Below, in pieces: positions 15,481-17,525 of a stretch of 17,525 nt of DNA; positions within the stretch are counted from its first letter, which is position 1, and every line of letters begins with the position of its first letter. Location: positions 1 to 17,525 of the forward strand of contig URWH01000013.1 of NCBI GenBank assembly GCA_900551515.1, read 5' to 3'. The notes below the pieces were generated by a model. That model searched no databases, had not been told where the DNA came from, and was given only the letters and a program-made list of their open reading frames with translations. This stretch comes from an uncultured Porphyromonadaceae bacterium (GTDB lineage Bacteria; Bacteroidota; Bacteroidia; Bacteroidales; Muribaculaceae). The position numbers and the translations under genes were made by a program.

Positions 15481-15843
15481 TTATTTCTCCTTAACGAAAA
15501 GCGCGCGCAGATTGCGGAGCGCGTCATACGACATCTTCAACCCATAGACCGTGGCCGATGCCGGATGCATCAGACGCACCATGCGTTTCGACAGATCGAT
15601 GTTGTAGATATATGTCACATTGATGATGTGTGATTTACCGATACGCACGAACTTTCTGGCGTCATCACCCAGCGAATCAGCAAGATACTTCTGCATTTTC
15701 TGCAGCGAAAACGTGAAAGCGAGCTTCTGGCCCGTAGCCAGCTTCATGAATGTGTAGTTCTTGTCAGCCTCGAAATATATTATCTGGTCGAGGGCTATCC
15801 TGTAAAATTCATCACGGTTATTGAAATAAAGGTATCGGGGCAT
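15481..15843 (-). CDS. Stand-alone LytTR-type DNA-binding regulator
   Basis: A 120-aa protein consisting almost only of a LytTR domain: IIYFEADKNYTFMKLATG (21–38), the LQKMQ helix, and the signature FVRIGKSHIINVTYI (64–78), where LytTR proteins usually read F.R.H.S.IVN. There is no receiver or membrane domain, so its activity must be set by another protein or its own level. It is first in a leftward pair with the FHA/two-TM protein (31-base gap), which makes a link to phospho-signalling likely. It has its own -7 element, and the paired repeat at 14646–14676 is a candidate target. Confidence 0.93.
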   Translation of the reverse strand: MPRYLYFNNRDEFYRIALDQIIYFEADKNYTFMKLATGQKLAFTFSLQKMQKYLADSLGDDARKFVRIGKSHIINVTYIYNIDLSKRMVRLMHPASATVYGLKMSYDALRNLRALFVKEK

Positions 15844-15899
15844 AACTACTGCTAAGATAGGTTTATTTATGTCGGTTTATTCTTTTTATAACATTTTCA

Positions 15900-15907
15900 C
15901 AAAGATA
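15900..15907 (-). promoter_or_regulatory. Candidate -7 element for the LytTR–FHA operon
   Basis: The minus strand reads TATCTTTG, an exact TAnnTTTG match, 56 bases before the ATG at 15843, with a TTGC about 17 bases further upstream. ACCGTTAAT at 15928–15936 fits the published LytTR half-site pattern but has no partner 21 bases away, so autoregulation is only a weak possibility. Confidence 0.55.
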
Positions 15908-16021
15908 CACATTTCCCCTCATTCGCAACCGTTAATATATCCTAAATCAGCACACAACCCTTTCACCGCCACCCGCCGGCATTAGCTAAGGTAGCTAAGC
16001 CAGCAGGCCCCGGAAACACCG

Positions 16022-16060
16022 GAAGCGCTCCGCCGGCCGGGAGGGCTTGCGGAGCGCTTC
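16022..16060. terminator. Hairpin downstream of tsf, possible terminator
   Basis: GAAGCGCTCCG (16022–16032) pairs perfectly with CGGAGCGCTTC (16050–16060) around a 17-base GC-rich loop. It begins 47 bases after the tsf stop. The minus strand beyond it has only TGTTT rather than a long T tract, so it may terminate weakly or protect the 3' end. The rest of 15908–16107 shows a short AGCTAAG direct repeat near 15985 and no gene. Confidence 0.5.
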
Positions 16061-16107
16061 GATGGGTTGATGGCGGTAGTGATTGCCGGGGCAATCACAG
16101 CCGTTGA

Positions 16108-17100
16108 TTAGTCCTGATTGAGGTTGACGCGTTTGAATTCTACGGCAACGAGACCTTTCTGCGCCTTTTCGAGATACTGGCCGATGGTGATCGTTGCGTC
16201 TTTGATGAATTCCTGCTCGAGAAGACAGTTCTCTTTGAAGAACTTGTTGACGCGGCCTTTGGCAATATTCTCCATCATCTGCTGGGGAAGATTGGCGGCT
16301 TTGGCCTCGGCAGCTTCCTTCATGATCTTGCGGCCTTTTTCAGCATCTTCTGCTGTGATCCAGCCTTTCGACATGTTGGATTCGATGTGATCTTCCGAGT
16401 CGAAGTGGTTGGGGTTGAGACCGTTCTTTTTCAGAGCGGCTTCAACAGCCTTGCGGATCTGTTCTTCGCGGGTCTTGTCGATGGCCACGTTGTATTCCGT
16501 TTCAACAACCTGTGCGGGAACGCTGTCACGGTCAACAGCCACGGGGTTCATCGAAGCAACCTGCATGGCCACGTCGCGACCGACATGGTAGTCAACGCCT
16601 TCGAGGTTGAAACCTACGATAGTGGCGAGCTTGTTGCCCAGGTGGTTGTAGGATGTGGTCGAGGGAGCTTTGATAAACTCGTAGGCACCGAGCTCCATCT
16701 TTTCGCCGGTCTTACCGCTTTCCTCAACGATGAGGTCGGCGATTGTCTGGCCGTCGAGCACGATAGCTTTGAGTTCGTCCATCGATGCGGGCTTCTGAGC
16801 CATGGCTGCATCGAGAATTTTCTTGGTGAGGTCAACGAATCCGGCATTTTTTGCTACGAAGTCGGTCTCGCACTTGAGAGCGACGACAGCGGCAAATTCG
16901 CCTTCGTTGTTAGAGAGAACGCAACCCTCTGATGCCTGACGGTCTTCACGTTTGGCGGCTACTGCCTGACCCTTCTTGCGGAGGATCTCGACAGCGGCTT
17001 CGATGTCGCCGTTGGTTTCAGCGAGAGCTTTCTTGCAGTCCATCAGGCCGGCACTTGTGAGGTGACGCAGCTTGGTGATTTCTGCCATTGTTACTGCCAT
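16108..17100 (-). CDS. tsf: Translation elongation factor Ts
   Basis: EF-Ts exchanges GDP for GTP on EF-Tu. The 330-aa protein starts MAVTMAEITKLRHLTSAGLMDCKKAL; the UBA-like N-terminal domain, including AEITKLR and MDCKKAL, is standard for the family. Later come LKCETDFVAKN, the segment that contacts EF-Tu, and a C-terminal LEQEFIKD. ATG 17100 is chosen because Bacteroides EF-Ts commonly starts MAVTMA. It lies 39 bases after the rpsB stop, the usual rpsB–tsf order. Confidence 0.97.
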   Translation of the reverse strand: MAVTMAEITKLRHLTSAGLMDCKKALAETNGDIEAAVEILRKKGQAVAAKREDRQASEGCVLSNNEGEFAAVVALKCETDFVAKNAGFVDLTKKILDAAMAQKPASMDELKAIVLDGQTIADLIVEESGKTGEKMELGAYEFIKAPSTTSYNHLGNKLATIVGFNLEGVDYHVGRDVAMQVASMNPVAVDRDSVPAQVVETEYNVAIDKTREEQIRKAVEAALKKNGLNPNHFDSEDHIESNMSKGWITAEDAEKGRKIMKEAAEAKAANLPQQMMENIAKGRVNKFFKENCLLEQEFIKDATITIGQYLEKAQKGLVAVEFKRVNLNQD

Positions 17101-17139
17101 ATAATAATGTGTGTTAGAATTGTTTTGTAAATAATTTAA

Positions 17140-17525
17140 TTATTCTGCTGCAGGTGCTTCTGCTGCGGGTGCTTCGGTTGCTGCAGCTTCGGCTTCAGCT
17201 TTGGGAGCACGGTTCACGCGGCGGCGTTCGCGACGGGGAGCGGGAGCGGCAGCGCCCTCGGCAGCCTGAGTGTCGACTTTTTCAACCTTACGTTCCTCAA
17301 GACCTTCGGCGATAGCATCGCATACGGTGCCGAGGATGAGTTCGATCGATTTCGAAGCGTCGTCGTTGGCGGGGATCACGAAATCAACGTTTGTCGGATC
17401 GGAGTTGGTGTCAACCATAGCGAACACGGGGATGCCGAGGCGGTTGGCTTCAGCAACGGCGATGCGCTCTTTGAGCACGTCGACAACGAAGAGAGCCGAC
17501 GGCAGACGGTTGAGATCAGCGATCG
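17140..17525 (-). CDS. rpsB: 30S ribosomal protein S2, C-terminal part (start beyond right edge)
   Basis: The frame enters from the right edge at 17525 and reads [20 protein letters not shown], then the S2 signature [22 protein letters not shown] and [14 protein letters not shown], ending at 17140. S2 binds the 30S head and is needed for mRNA recruitment. The last ~45 residues form a low-complexity extension: an Arg-rich patch ([10 protein letters not shown]), then Ala/Glu/Pro repeats ending in APAAE, typical of Bacteroidetes S2 tails. Any start codon inside the window, such as the GTG at 17478, is internal. Confidence 0.97.
   Translation of the reverse strand, partial: IADLNRLPSALFVVDVLKERIAVAEANRLGIPVFAMVDTNSDPTNVDFVIPANDDASKSIELILGTVCDAIAEGLEERKVEKVDTQAAEGAAAPAPRRERRRVNRAPKAEAEAAATEAPAAEAPAAE

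Noticed and set aside
15928..15936. ACCGTTAAT match to the LytTR half-site pattern
   Set aside because: Only one copy is present, with no partner 21 bases away on either side. A single match to this degenerate pattern is expected by chance fairly often.
1..17525. tRNA, rRNA, CRISPR, insertion sequence or integrase
   Set aside because: No cloverleaf with a CCA-type acceptor, no regular repeat–spacer array, and no transposase or recombinase motif was seen on either strand.

Overview
The window looks like a chromosomal segment from a high-GC member of the Bacteroidales (Muribaculaceae- or Prevotella-like; the family is inferred). The support is a Bacteroides-type rpsB–tsf pair, a short adenylate kinase next to hpt, a DUF4831-type protein, little sign of Shine-Dalgarno sites, and several promoters matching the Bacteroidetes -7 consensus TAnnTTTG. 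All genes are on the minus strand except nnr and the DUF4831 gene.

Layout from left to right. (1) 1–3287: two membrane-anchored eukaryote-like Ser/Thr kinases, each with its own promoter. The first runs off the left edge, and its last ~420 bases encode, in frame, the N-terminal part of a Firmicutes-like DprA. Codon use changes there, so a chimeric assembly join at about 418–450 is more likely than a true kinase–DprA fusion. (2) 3416–7801: a housekeeping run read leftwards, hpt–adk–proC–proB–proA (purine salvage, adenylate balance and the complete glutamate-to-proline pathway), with tight or overlapping junctions. (3) 7802–7976: a divergent promoter region. (4) 7977–10652: bifunctional NAD(P)HX repair enzyme and a secreted DUF4831-family protein, ending at a strong bidirectional terminator. 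(5) 10762–15843: a signalling block read leftwards: stand-alone LytTR DNA-binding protein, FHA/two-TM/zinc-ribbon protein, a 401-aa acidic one-TM protein, double-zinc-ribbon/FHA protein, PP2C phosphatase with a TM anchor, and a 71-aa membrane protein. (6) 16108–17525: tsf and the 3' end of rpsB.

The kinases (1) and the phosphatase/FHA block (5) together hold the core parts of a membrane Ser/Thr phospho-signalling circuit: writers, eraser, phospho-readers and a transcription factor. A perfect 10-bp direct repeat with a 21-bp period, upstream of the acidic membrane protein's promoter, has the geometry of a paired LytTR operator and may link the regulator to this block. I see no tRNA, CRISPR, insertion sequence or integrase.
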